Source: a virus
Virus record (IMG/VR): IMGVR_UViG_3300031565_000235
Span: 1 to 30,830 of that record
Length of the DNA: 30,830 nt
Direction: 5' to 3' (one strand)
A model generated the notes under the pieces. The model had not been told where the DNA came from, ran no database searches, and saw only the letters and a list, made by a program, of their open reading frames with translations. Of the stretch, positions 21,389 to 27,864 are shown in pieces; position 1 is the first letter of the stretch, and every line of letters begins with the position of its first letter. Made by a program: the position numbers and the translations under genes.

Positions 21389-21714
21389 CACCGCTCCCCC
21401 AAAAAGTGATGGAAAGCCTGCCGGACTTTCACAAGGCAATCCCATTGATCTTTCACGCCCCTGATTCTCATCGCGCTTTCCACCGCAGGAATCGAGATAT
21501 CCACAATCACGGTATGGGGATATGGCACCCCATTTTCTACGGCAATCTCCATCCGGGTCACATACTGCCGCCTGGTCGCCATATAGACCTCGGCGGCATC
21601 CTCATTCTCTTCCACCAGTTGCACCCGGCATGATTCGCATTTCGCGTTACCGGGTACGGCCCTTTCTGGATGAAACTTTCGGCAGTTGGGGCAAGTGGGG
21701 AGATAATCGTCCAT
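21388..21714 (-). CDS. Downstream half of tail-assembly chaperone pair (gpT-like), 108 aa alone
   Basis: The frame lies one base back from that of the gene ending at 21732, and the upstream gene ends on a slippery A AAA AAC. A minus-one shift there would run through seven codons (CTG ACA GAC TGG GTC GAG TGG) into this frame and give a fusion of about 309 aa, as for lambda gpG-gpGT. The stand-alone ATG at 21714 has only a weak site (GAGTGG). The product has two cysteine pairs (CPNC, CESC) that could bind zinc, a feature not typical of gpT, so separate translation cannot be excluded. Confidence 0.6.
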   Translation of the reverse strand: MDDYLPTCPNCRKFHPERAVPGNAKCESCRVQLVEENEDAAEVYMATRRQYVTRMEIAVENGVPYPHTVIVDISIPAVESAMRIRGVKDQWDCLVKVRQAFHHFLGER

Positions 21715-21731
21715 CCACTCGACCCAGTCTG

Positions 21732-22316
21732 TCAGTTTTTTTCCGTTCCTGCCGCCTCTGCCTCTTCCATCTCATGTATTAACTTAAGGCATCGAGCAAG
21801 AAAGCGGTCAAATTCACCCCTGTCTGCTCCTTCTCTGCGGATCGTACCATTGAGAAGTTTCAGTTTGTTTTCACGGGTAAACTCTATCCCCGCGTTTCTT
21901 TCCCCGATCAGCGCATAGTCAAGGGCATCATCACGTTGTTCTTCCATCTCTTCTTGTGTCGGCTCTTCATAATATCCAACCCTCTCCATCGCCCGTGATA
22001 GGGGATTAAGAAAGGGCTGGTATTTCTTTTTGCGAGCCTTTAGTTTCAGAGTGTAGAAAGGGACCATGCTCCTGACACAAAACTCTGCCGCGTCAGGTTC
22101 TGGATCATCGAAGATAACTGCGGCTTCAAGATCCTTTTGGGCCGCCTCCTGTTCCGCAGGCGTTAATGTGCGGTTTTCCGCTGCTGCGGCTAAGGAGACC
22201 GCTTCGAGCTTTTTCTGCGCCTTTTCTTTTTTCTTTTTATCTAAGCGCGATGTCGCGAAGGGAAACCAATACCCCTCTGATTCAGGCTTTGTCGCTCGTT
22301 CCTTAAACGCTGTCAT
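21732..22316 (-). CDS. Tail-assembly chaperone (gpG-like), 194 aa
   Basis: It sits between the tail tube gene and the tape measure gene, where tail-assembly chaperones always lie. It is acidic and helical; residues 25-70 contain Ala/Lys/Glu-rich helices and the C-terminus (DRFLARCLKLIHEMEEAEAA) is charged. The zero frame ends K-N-stop at the slippery heptamer 21741-21735. Family members in siphophages bind the tape measure protein during tail assembly. Sequence alone does not confirm the family; gene order and the frameshift site do most of the work. Confidence 0.68.
   Translation of the reverse strand: MTAFKERATKPESEGYWFPFATSRLDKKKKEKAQKKLEAVSLAAAAENRTLTPAEQEAAQKDLEAAVIFDDPEPDAAEFCVRSMVPFYTLKLKARKKKYQPFLNPLSRAMERVGYYEEPTQEEMEEQRDDALDYALIGERNAGIEFTRENKLKLLNGTIRREGADRGEFDRFLARCLKLIHEMEEAEAAGTEKN
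21735..21741 (-). promoter_or_regulatory. Programmed -1 frameshift site (A AAA AAC)
   Basis: On the minus strand the codons GAA AAA AAC TGA hold the heptamer A AAA AAC in the correct X XXY YYZ phase, three codons from the stop. The downstream frame is open. A possible stem (CGAGTGG with CCACTTG) starts about 15 bases further on. Confidence 0.65.
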
Positions 22317-22347
22317 ATTACTGCCTTTCTGCCCTTACGGGCTGTTA

Positions 22348-22776
22348 TTACGATCCGACTCTTTCCAGGTATGCGCCGGATACCTGCGCGGTGAAAGCCA
22401 CCTTGCCGATTCCGCTCCGGGGCATCGTGGTGGGTTCGTAGCCACCCGTGAGGAAGATTTCCCCGCCGGCAGCCACTTGCCAATAAGCTGTCGCGGTTTC
22501 ATAGAGATAGAGATTCGTACAGCCGAGACCGCTCTTTGCTACCGTCGCAAGCGCCGCCTGTCCGGTCGTATTGGCCGGATCATAGTTGCCTGAAAAGCTG
22601 ATCGTCCCTGCATCGCCGAGCTGTAAGGCTATGTATTCCGCCGCCCCGGTATCCCCAAAAGCCGGGTCTTTCTTGACGAGTTCCATCTTAAAGCCGCTCG
22701 TCGACCATTCCGTGATTTCGGCAATAACAACGGTGCCGTACATCACCTTTCCCGCCTTGCCACTGAGTTTTGCCAT
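22348..22776 (-). CDS. Major tail tube protein, 142 aa
   Basis: The start follows GGAGGACAGTAAA. The sequence has the tail-tube pattern: MAKLSGKAGKVMYGTVVIAE, then WSTSGFKMELVKKDPAFGDT and EYIALQLGDAGTISFSGNYD, then GIGKVAFTAQVSG at the end, i.e. a beta-sandwich with a long central loop. These proteins form hexamer rings around the tape measure. It lies downstream of a terminator, which may reduce read-through from the glycosyltransferase genes; no clear promoter was found in the gap. Confidence 0.8.
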   Translation of the reverse strand: MAKLSGKAGKVMYGTVVIAEITEWSTSGFKMELVKKDPAFGDTGAAEYIALQLGDAGTISFSGNYDPANTTGQAALATVAKSGLGCTNLYLYETATAYWQVAAGGEIFLTGGYEPTTMPRSGIGKVAFTAQVSGAYLERVGS

Positions 22777-22814
22777 TTTACTGTCCTCCTTGTTTTGTCG
22801 CTGTTGGTCAGGGC

Positions 22815-22863
22815 AACAAAAAACGGCAGCTGGTTAGGTGGTTAGCCCTAACCGGCTGCCGTT
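22815..22863 (-). terminator. Long terminator between glycosyltransferase and tail tube genes
   Basis: On the minus strand AACGGCAGC-C-GGTTAGG pairs with CCTAACC-A-GCTGCCGTT (16 pairs, one mismatch) around an eight-base loop and is followed by six T. It stops leftward transcription from upstream genes just before the tail tube gene. Confidence 0.82.
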
Positions 22864-22920
22864 AAATGTTCTTACGTCCCTCTTTAGTTGGCCGACCTTA
22901 GAGAGAACCCTGATTGTTAG

Positions 22921-24414
22921 TTATGCCGCTTCCCCTTCCCCTTCCTTGAACCCGATCGCGGTTGTATCAATCCGCCCGATCTCGTGATATTTTTCCCAGA
23001 GCCATTTGAAATTACTGCAATACTTTTCATTCGGTCGCCAGTGCATGTCACGGAGGCAATAGTGCTCTGCATAAGCGTCGATGATCCACACACTCCCGCC
23101 CATTTCCCACGCCTGAAGGACGACCAGTGAGCCGTAAAGGTCAAATCCTTCCAAGGCTTCGTTGAACCGGAAACCCGATTTCATATTGATGATGATGCAG
23201 CACTCGTCAAAACAACAGGCTGGAATTGGAAAGTCATGGATATCTGAGGTGTCAAAATAGTTGGGTATCCTCATATCCCGAAATACCCCGGCAATCCTGC
23301 CCTCCATATCCTTTCCTACGATCCCGGCACACACCCAGTTATCCGGCAGCTTTGCCAGTTGCGCCCGTACCTTTGGCAGCCAATCGGCTTTATAGTGCAT
23401 GTCCTGATGACTGAGTACCGCGATGTCCGCCCCTTCCGCTTCGATGATATCGAGGAGCTTGTTTAGCCCCTTCGTTGCCGTTTCCGGTTGCTTGATATAA
23501 TGGGCTTCCACCCCTGACAGTTCGGACTGTTGGAATACCTGTGAGAACCGCACCCAATCGTCCAACAAGATTCCGAATGAAATCTTCATCGGTGCCCGGT
23601 TGATCAGTTCCAGATAGCGAACGACGATCTTCTGGGCGTCATGATGTTCCTTAACATAGGTGTAGAGCAAATCTGAATCCCATTGATCATATTTCTCCAA
23701 CTCCGCATCTATCCACTCGCGGGTAAGAGGATGCTTGAACCTCCGGCCCGAGAAGTTGCAGACGGCAATTTCCCGGATATTGTCATGGTTGACGTACCCA
23801 TCCCCATATGAGCCGATATACTCCCGATTGTCAGCCACCAGGACCAGCTTTCCCTGTGCCATAGCTTCGAGGGCTCCGCGTCCGAGAGTGATCACGAGGT
23901 CCGCCCAGGCAATTTGATCCTCTATCGGGGTGCCAATATCGCTGTCCCGGACTTCATATTTTTCAGAGAGGAAGGAAAACCAATCCTCCCTTGATCCTGC
24001 CGCCCTGCGGATGATCAGGATCTTTTTCAGTTCTGCACCGGGCCTGATCTGTTCCCCGATCTTGATCGGTTGGCCTATGACTTCGCTGTTTATCCCGTGG
24101 TAGCGGTTAAATCCTTTTACTTCCTCAGAAACGGAAATATAGTGATCCGCCCCCAGGCGGAAAACTTCATCGCCGATGATCCCGTGGCTTATGCAGACCT
24201 TCCGGGCAGGGTTATCCTTGACCGCGGCCAGCTTTTCGGCATGGCTGCAAATGATGAAATCCCAGGTGTCCGCAGTAAATTGCTCCGGTGTCGTGGTGGC
24301 CGTCACATCATGCCCCATTTCGATCAGGGTATCCGCCACGCACTTCATGAACCGGCTTGATCCGCCCTCATAGGCTGACCCTGAAATGTATTTTGCGGTG
24401 ATGAGAATCTTCAT
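22921..24414 (-). CDS. Two-domain glycosyltransferase (GT-B plus StrF-like GT-A), 497 aa
   Basis: Residues 1-272 look like a GT-B enzyme: MKILITAKYISGSAYEGGSS at the N-terminus and a donor-site helix GRGALEAMAQGKLVLVAD (178-195, E183 likely contacts the nucleotide sugar). Residues 276-497 form a GT-A domain: MKISFGILLDDW, then VLSHQDMHYKADWL (HQDM at 336-339), the metal-binding motif of the StrF-like glycosyltransferase group. The gene overlaps the upstream GT2 by four bases (ATGA). Its place among virion genes suggests it sugars a virion or host-surface target. The sugars cannot be told from sequence. Confidence 0.78.
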   Translation of the reverse strand: MKILITAKYISGSAYEGGSSRFMKCVADTLIEMGHDVTATTTPEQFTADTWDFIICSHAEKLAAVKDNPARKVCISHGIIGDEVFRLGADHYISVSEEVKGFNRYHGINSEVIGQPIKIGEQIRPGAELKKILIIRRAAGSREDWFSFLSEKYEVRDSDIGTPIEDQIAWADLVITLGRGALEAMAQGKLVLVADNREYIGSYGDGYVNHDNIREIAVCNFSGRRFKHPLTREWIDAELEKYDQWDSDLLYTYVKEHHDAQKIVVRYLELINRAPMKISFGILLDDWVRFSQVFQQSELSGVEAHYIKQPETATKGLNKLLDIIEAEGADIAVLSHQDMHYKADWLPKVRAQLAKLPDNWVCAGIVGKDMEGRIAGVFRDMRIPNYFDTSDIHDFPIPACCFDECCIIINMKSGFRFNEALEGFDLYGSLVVLQAWEMGGSVWIIDAYAEHYCLRDMHWRPNEKYCSNFKWLWEKYHEIGRIDTTAIGFKEGEGEAA

Positions 24415-25121
24415 TTCAAAACCACGCCTTTCTGTTCTTTTTCATCCCATTTTATAAGAGGTCTGCCAAAATCCGATTGATTATGTATGGCTTTTCCTTT
24501 ACGTTTCAGCCATTTCGTTTTATATGGTTCAGGATAATTCGCAGCATAATAATCGCAAGTCTTTTCCCATTCCTCTATCGAAATGGCCTTGCCGTAGTGC
24601 TTGACATATCCCGCATATAACGGTTTAGCGCCAAACCCCAGCAACGCTTCTCGCTGATCTGGCACGCAATATCTAACGCTAGGCGTGTTCCTGAACATCA
24701 TCAAAATATTTCGATACTCAGGCCCCATCCATTGCCTGTCGTGATAGGGTTTGTCCTTATCTTCCTCGGTGATATAGAAATCAAACAGTTGCATGATCAC
24801 GCCGTCATAATTCTCGTATCCTTTGAAATCCCAATCGATTCTCTCGTCAGCATCGAAGTATAGTATCCACTCCGGATTATCTTTTTGTGCTTCTTTCAGG
24901 ATTCTTTGCCGTGTTTGATGCTCGGCCCTGAGTCTATCGGAATCCCAACTCACCCCCCGCACGACACTTTTGACTTTCGGGTGAGCATTGCAGATAGCAG
25001 CCGTAGCGTCAGACGAGCAATCATCATAAACATACAAGGCATCACAAAATGAGAAATGATCAAGGGTGTCTTGAATTATCTCCTGTTCGTTTCTGATTTT
25101 AGTGATTCCCGCGAGCCTCAT
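24411..25121 (-). CDS. Family 2 glycosyltransferase, 236 aa
   Basis: I chose ATG 25121 (MRLAGITKIRNEQEIIQDTL), which overlaps the upstream stop as ATGA. Motifs: IRNEQEII, then ALYVYDDCSSDATAAIC (the nucleotide-binding DD-S region) and WILYFDADERID (DxD, metal and donor binding). The length and motifs fit a single-domain GT2 enzyme. The acceptor is unknown; the gene lies between a tail-completion gene and a second glycosyltransferase, so it probably works with it. Confidence 0.82.
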   Translation of the reverse strand: MRLAGITKIRNEQEIIQDTLDHFSFCDALYVYDDCSSDATAAICNAHPKVKSVVRGVSWDSDRLRAEHQTRQRILKEAQKDNPEWILYFDADERIDWDFKGYENYDGVIMQLFDFYITEEDKDKPYHDRQWMGPEYRNILMMFRNTPSVRYCVPDQREALLGFGAKPLYAGYVKHYGKAISIEEWEKTCDYYAANYPEPYKTKWLKRKGKAIHNQSDFGRPLIKWDEKEQKGVVLK

Positions 25122-25396
25122 GCGAATTCCGCCCTTTCTTCCGCCGTCTGATCCCACTCGTCGGCAGCCTGTAAAGCCTCTGCGGGGGTCCGCATTGTGA
25201 TGGCGTCAAACATTCTTTCTGTTCTGCCATCCCCCATCGTCAAGGCGATTTCGATCCAATTAAACGCTATCCATTCCGAGCGGGTGATTTGCGAAAGTGG
25301 CTTCCCTTCCTCAGCCGCCTCTTTTGCAGCCAACAAAGCCTCATCATGTTCCCTTACCGCCTTCACTTCCGCTATTGCTGCATCAAGATTTTCCAT
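25118..25396 (-). CDS. Hypothetical helical protein, 92 aa
   Basis: Residues 3-34 are an Ala/Glu/Lys helix (NLDAAIAEVKAVREHDEALL and onward); the rest includes SEWIAFNWIEIALTMGDGRT and ends in acidic helices. No motif recognised. It sits between the DUF3168-like tail protein and GT2 with an ATGA overlap to the latter. Confidence 0.6.
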   Translation of the reverse strand: MENLDAAIAEVKAVREHDEALLAAKEAAEEGKPLSQITRSEWIAFNWIEIALTMGDGRTERMFDAITMRTPAEALQAADEWDQTAEERAEFA

Positions 25397-25406
25397 GATT
25401 TCCTTT

Positions 25407-25832
25407 CTATACCTTCTGGGTCGTGATTTCGTATTCCTGCGACCAGTGACGGATTTGTGTCGTCCCTTTTACCGTCGTGATTTCTTCAGTAAATGTCTGT
25501 TTAGCGCCTCGCTTACACCAGATAAGTATATCCGTAACTGTCCCGGTGGGCGGAATGGTCATACTGCAATCATCAAAGAGCGCCTTCAAGTCTTTGAGCA
25601 TGGTAGTGATTTCCGCAGCCGCCTGAGCCGCTGAGAATAGGGAAAACTGAAATAAATACTCCTCCCCGGTTTTGGCAAAAACATTATCTGGGTAGTCTGT
25701 AACGTCAAAATAAACACAGTATGGAAACGTGGGCTTATCCGGGGCCTTGTCCAAATATACCCGCCCGCCGACATCGGTCGAGAAGTCGGAGCCTAAGAAT
25801 TTGGTGGCGATGGCGGTTAAGAGATTTTCCAT
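25407..25832 (-). CDS. Tail completion/terminator protein, DUF3168-like, 141 aa
   Basis: The sequence shows the DUF3168 (gp17-like) layout: an N-terminal helix (ENLLTAIATKFLG), then GRVYLDKAPDKPTFPYCVYF, then EYLFQFSLFSAAQAAAEITT and MLKDLKALFDD, ending with a beta strand (HWSQEYEITTQKV). These proteins cap the tail end that joins the head. Order with connector and adaptor genes upstream supports it. The gene starts one base after the adaptor stop. Confidence 0.72.
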   Translation of the reverse strand: MENLLTAIATKFLGSDFSTDVGGRVYLDKAPDKPTFPYCVYFDVTDYPDNVFAKTGEEYLFQFSLFSAAQAAAEITTMLKDLKALFDDCSMTIPPTGTVTDILIWCKRGAKQTFTEEITTVKGTTQIRHWSQEYEITTQKV

Positions 25833-26177
25833 TTATGCCACCTCCCTCACCGTGATGTCCGAATACCGTTGACTTCCTTCAATCTTTTCAATCGGGGGGC
25901 CGATGATCGCCATATACTTTGTCCCGTCCTTAATGCGCCATGAACTCAGCACGTCTGTTCTGTATCTGATCCGGTAGTTATGAATCGCCGTCCCGGTTGT
26001 CGCCATGGCCTGCACCGCTTCATCACTCCGGTGAGTCGTTTTTTTCGCCCATACGGTGTCCACTGTCGTCCAAGTGGTGACGGATGAGCCCATAGCATCG
26101 TTGGCCGTCGTCGGGGATTGAAGTTCAATCCGCCTATTCAGTTCGCTCGGGCTTGTTACTTTCAAAACTCCCACCAT
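25833..26177 (-). CDS. Phage head-tail adaptor, SPP1 gp16-like, 114 aa
   Basis: I prefer ATG 26177 (MVGVLKVTSPSELNRRIELQ) over the in-frame start three codons earlier; both overlap the upstream connector gene. The motifs ELNRRIELQSPTTAND, TVDTVWAKKTTHRSDEAVQA and YRIRYRTDVLSSWRIKDGTK YMAIIGPPIE are typical of the head-tail joining (gp16) family. It joins the portal/connector to the tail. Confidence 0.8.
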   Translation of the reverse strand: MVGVLKVTSPSELNRRIELQSPTTANDAMGSSVTTWTTVDTVWAKKTTHRSDEAVQAMATTGTAIHNYRIRYRTDVLSSWRIKDGTKYMAIIGPPIEKIEGSQRYSDITVREVA

Positions 26178-27058
26178 AGCCTCCACGTCGCCAAAAGGTT
26201 ATCGATAATCGGCTTTAAAACATCATGACGGTCCCCGTGAAAGAAAACATCTTCCGCCGCAAACATGACCGCCCTTTTGATATTCTTCGGGACCAGGGCG
26301 GCGGTTGTCCAGCCCGCAACGAACCGCACCGTGATCGGATTCGAAGGGTAAAGAGTCCCACTCGGCCATGTCTCGCCATAGGGCAATACTACACGGCCTA
26401 TCCTCTCCCCGTTCGTTTCGACCAGATAGTCGGTCGTTAGGGTCAAGGTCGTTTCCGTGCCGTCTTCGTCCTTCCACTTTACGGACAGCCCGGAACTCTG
26501 GAGGCATCCTAATGGGAGCTTGATATAGTCGCCGTCCGGCCACTCATTGAGACAATAGTCCCACGTCTGTGTTAAGAGCGCCCGGCGGGTGATCGTCTCA
26601 ACCGTTTCCCTGCCGCCGACGATTGCATCAGTAATATCTTCATCAAGAGCCGTTTCGGTTGCCTTTAGGTGCGTTTTCATTTCCGCCAGGCCAACCGGCT
26701 CGATAATCGGCGCCACTACGAGACCCGGACCGGTTCCCGTCACCGCCGTTGCCGGAACAGCGCCTACATACAACAGCCCTTCCAGTTCGTGTTTTGAACC
26801 GTCCGATCCCACGATCTTACAGGTGATTTGATAGTCAACACCGTCCGTCAGTCCGATGCACCAGACAAAGCAGGATGACGTATCGGTCGTAATGTCCTGT
26901 TTAGCGACCGTGGTCAGAGTGGCCGTGACATCAACGCCGGTTGAAACGATCTTCGCCGACACGACAGCCGATGCTATCGTTGCCGTCCCCAGCGCATCGT
27001 CAAAGTCAAACTCCCGATATCCTTCTTCCGCCGGCTGTAGTGGTTTAAATCTGTCCAT
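26162..27058 (-). CDS. Head-tail connector (gp6-like) with N-terminal Ig-like domain, 298 aa
   Basis: Residues ~20-100 are a beta-rich immunoglobulin-like segment (ATIASAVVSAKIVSTGVDVT ... CFVWCIGLTDGVDYQITCKI) of the type found as accessory modules on virion proteins. From ~120 the phage gp6/phiE125-gp8 connector fold begins: PVGLAEMKTHLKATETALDE, ETVETITRRALLTQTWDYCL and a C-terminal helical end (IDNLLATWRLWWEF). It attaches to the portal and carries the adaptor. The Ig-like domain ahead of the connector core is an unusual addition. Confidence 0.75.
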   Translation of the reverse strand: MDRFKPLQPAEEGYREFDFDDALGTATIASAVVSAKIVSTGVDVTATLTTVAKQDITTDTSSCFVWCIGLTDGVDYQITCKIVGSDGSKHELEGLLYVGAVPATAVTGTGPGLVVAPIIEPVGLAEMKTHLKATETALDEDITDAIVGGRETVETITRRALLTQTWDYCLNEWPDGDYIKLPLGCLQSSGLSVKWKDEDGTETTLTLTTDYLVETNGERIGRVVLPYGETWPSGTLYPSNPITVRFVAGWTTAALVPKNIKRAVMFAAEDVFFHGDRHDVLKPIIDNLLATWRLWWEF

Positions 27059-27259
27059 TTAATTCACCCTTGCCGATATTTTCGTAGGTCCGTCCATGGC
27101 GCTTATTTTGGTTGTGCCTTGCCTCGCGCTGATCATGGTTATCCCCTTCATCGCATGGATGACGCTGGTCGTGAATGCAGCAATCCGACCAGCCCACGAT
27201 CCATCTGCCCACGAATCAGTTACCCATACCCCCGTTGTCCAGCAGGTTCCCATGCTCAT
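27059..27259 (-). CDS. Possible small Trp/Gly-rich virion-region protein, 66 aa
   Basis: It starts MSMGTCWTTGVWVTDSWADG and continues with short repeats (TTKISA, PTKISA). The repeated 'TxGVWxxxxWADGSW' look is common in small virion-region proteins. It starts within two bases of the upstream stop and ends one base before the connector gene, leaving no gap. The Shine-Dalgarno site is weak (GTGGGG). Confidence 0.45.
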   Translation of the reverse strand: MSMGTCWTTGVWVTDSWADGSWAGRIAAFTTSVIHAMKGITMISARQGTTKISAMDGPTKISARVN

Positions 27260-27260
27260 G

Positions 27261-27659
27261 TTATACCGGTCCCCACGGGGTTGCTCCCCCGTTCCCCGTT
27301 AAGGCCACATCGTTCACTTCTTTAACATTTACCTCGGCCAGGGGATCTTTGGCCTTAAATGCATAGCAGATCCCGCCGGTATCGCCATCAACGGTCGCCT
27401 CGATATAGATGGTGTAGGTTTTGTCAACCTCAAATCCGTTGGCAACCGTGCAGGCAACGAGTTCGGTATAAAATCCGGTCGTGTTGGCAGTATCCAGTAC
27501 GGCCATGGTCCCGGTCAGAATCGCCGTTGCCGTCTCATCCTCATAAACTCTGTAGGCCGGCGCCGCATCTGCATCCGTCAAGACCCCGGTATCCGCGTCA
27601 TGGCATGTGATCGAAAAGACCAGATTATCGCCTACAAATACTTCAGCCGGGCACCCCAT
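27261..27659 (-). CDS. Beta-rich Ig-like virion accessory protein, 132 aa
   Basis: I chose ATG 27659 (MGCPAEVFVGDNLVFSITCH) because GAGGGGGGAGTG precedes it. Residues 5-110 form alternating strands (DNLVFSITCHDADTGVLTDA ... KTYTIYIEATVDGDTGGICYAF) as in Ig-like capsid or tail decorations. It sits directly upstream of the connector gene. No enzyme motif. The C-terminus (NDVALTGNGGATPWGPV) is flexible. Confidence 0.6.
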   Translation of the reverse strand: MGCPAEVFVGDNLVFSITCHDADTGVLTDADAAPAYRVYEDETATAILTGTMAVLDTANTTGFYTELVACTVANGFEVDKTYTIYIEATVDGDTGGICYAFKAKDPLAEVNVKEVNDVALTGNGGATPWGPV

Positions 27660-27864
27660 CACTCCCCCCTCTAAATTCTCCACAGAACTCATAAGCATCC
27701 ATGATGATCTGAACCCCGTAGTAATAATCCCCGATCTTCAATCCCCCTGGTTTGTGTTTCCTGCAAATGCCGGGAACTACCTTGTTAAGAGTAACCGGGA
27801 TAGTTTTCACGTGATCATGCTCATTATCCCACCATATGCAGTTTTTACAGCGATGACCAATCAT
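27643..27864 (-). CDS. Four-cysteine, zinc-binding-type small protein, 73 aa
   Basis: I chose ATG 27864 (MIGHRCKNCIWW), which overlaps the glycosyltransferase stop as ATGA. Cysteines in CKNC, GICRK and EFCGEF could bind zinc or iron. Similar CxxCxWW...C...C proteins are common in phage genomes near terminase or head genes, with unknown function. It overlaps the start of the next gene by 17 bases. Confidence 0.6.
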   Translation of the reverse strand: MIGHRCKNCIWWDNEHDHVKTIPVTLNKVVPGICRKHKPGGLKIGDYYYGVQIIMDAYEFCGEFRGGSDGVPG

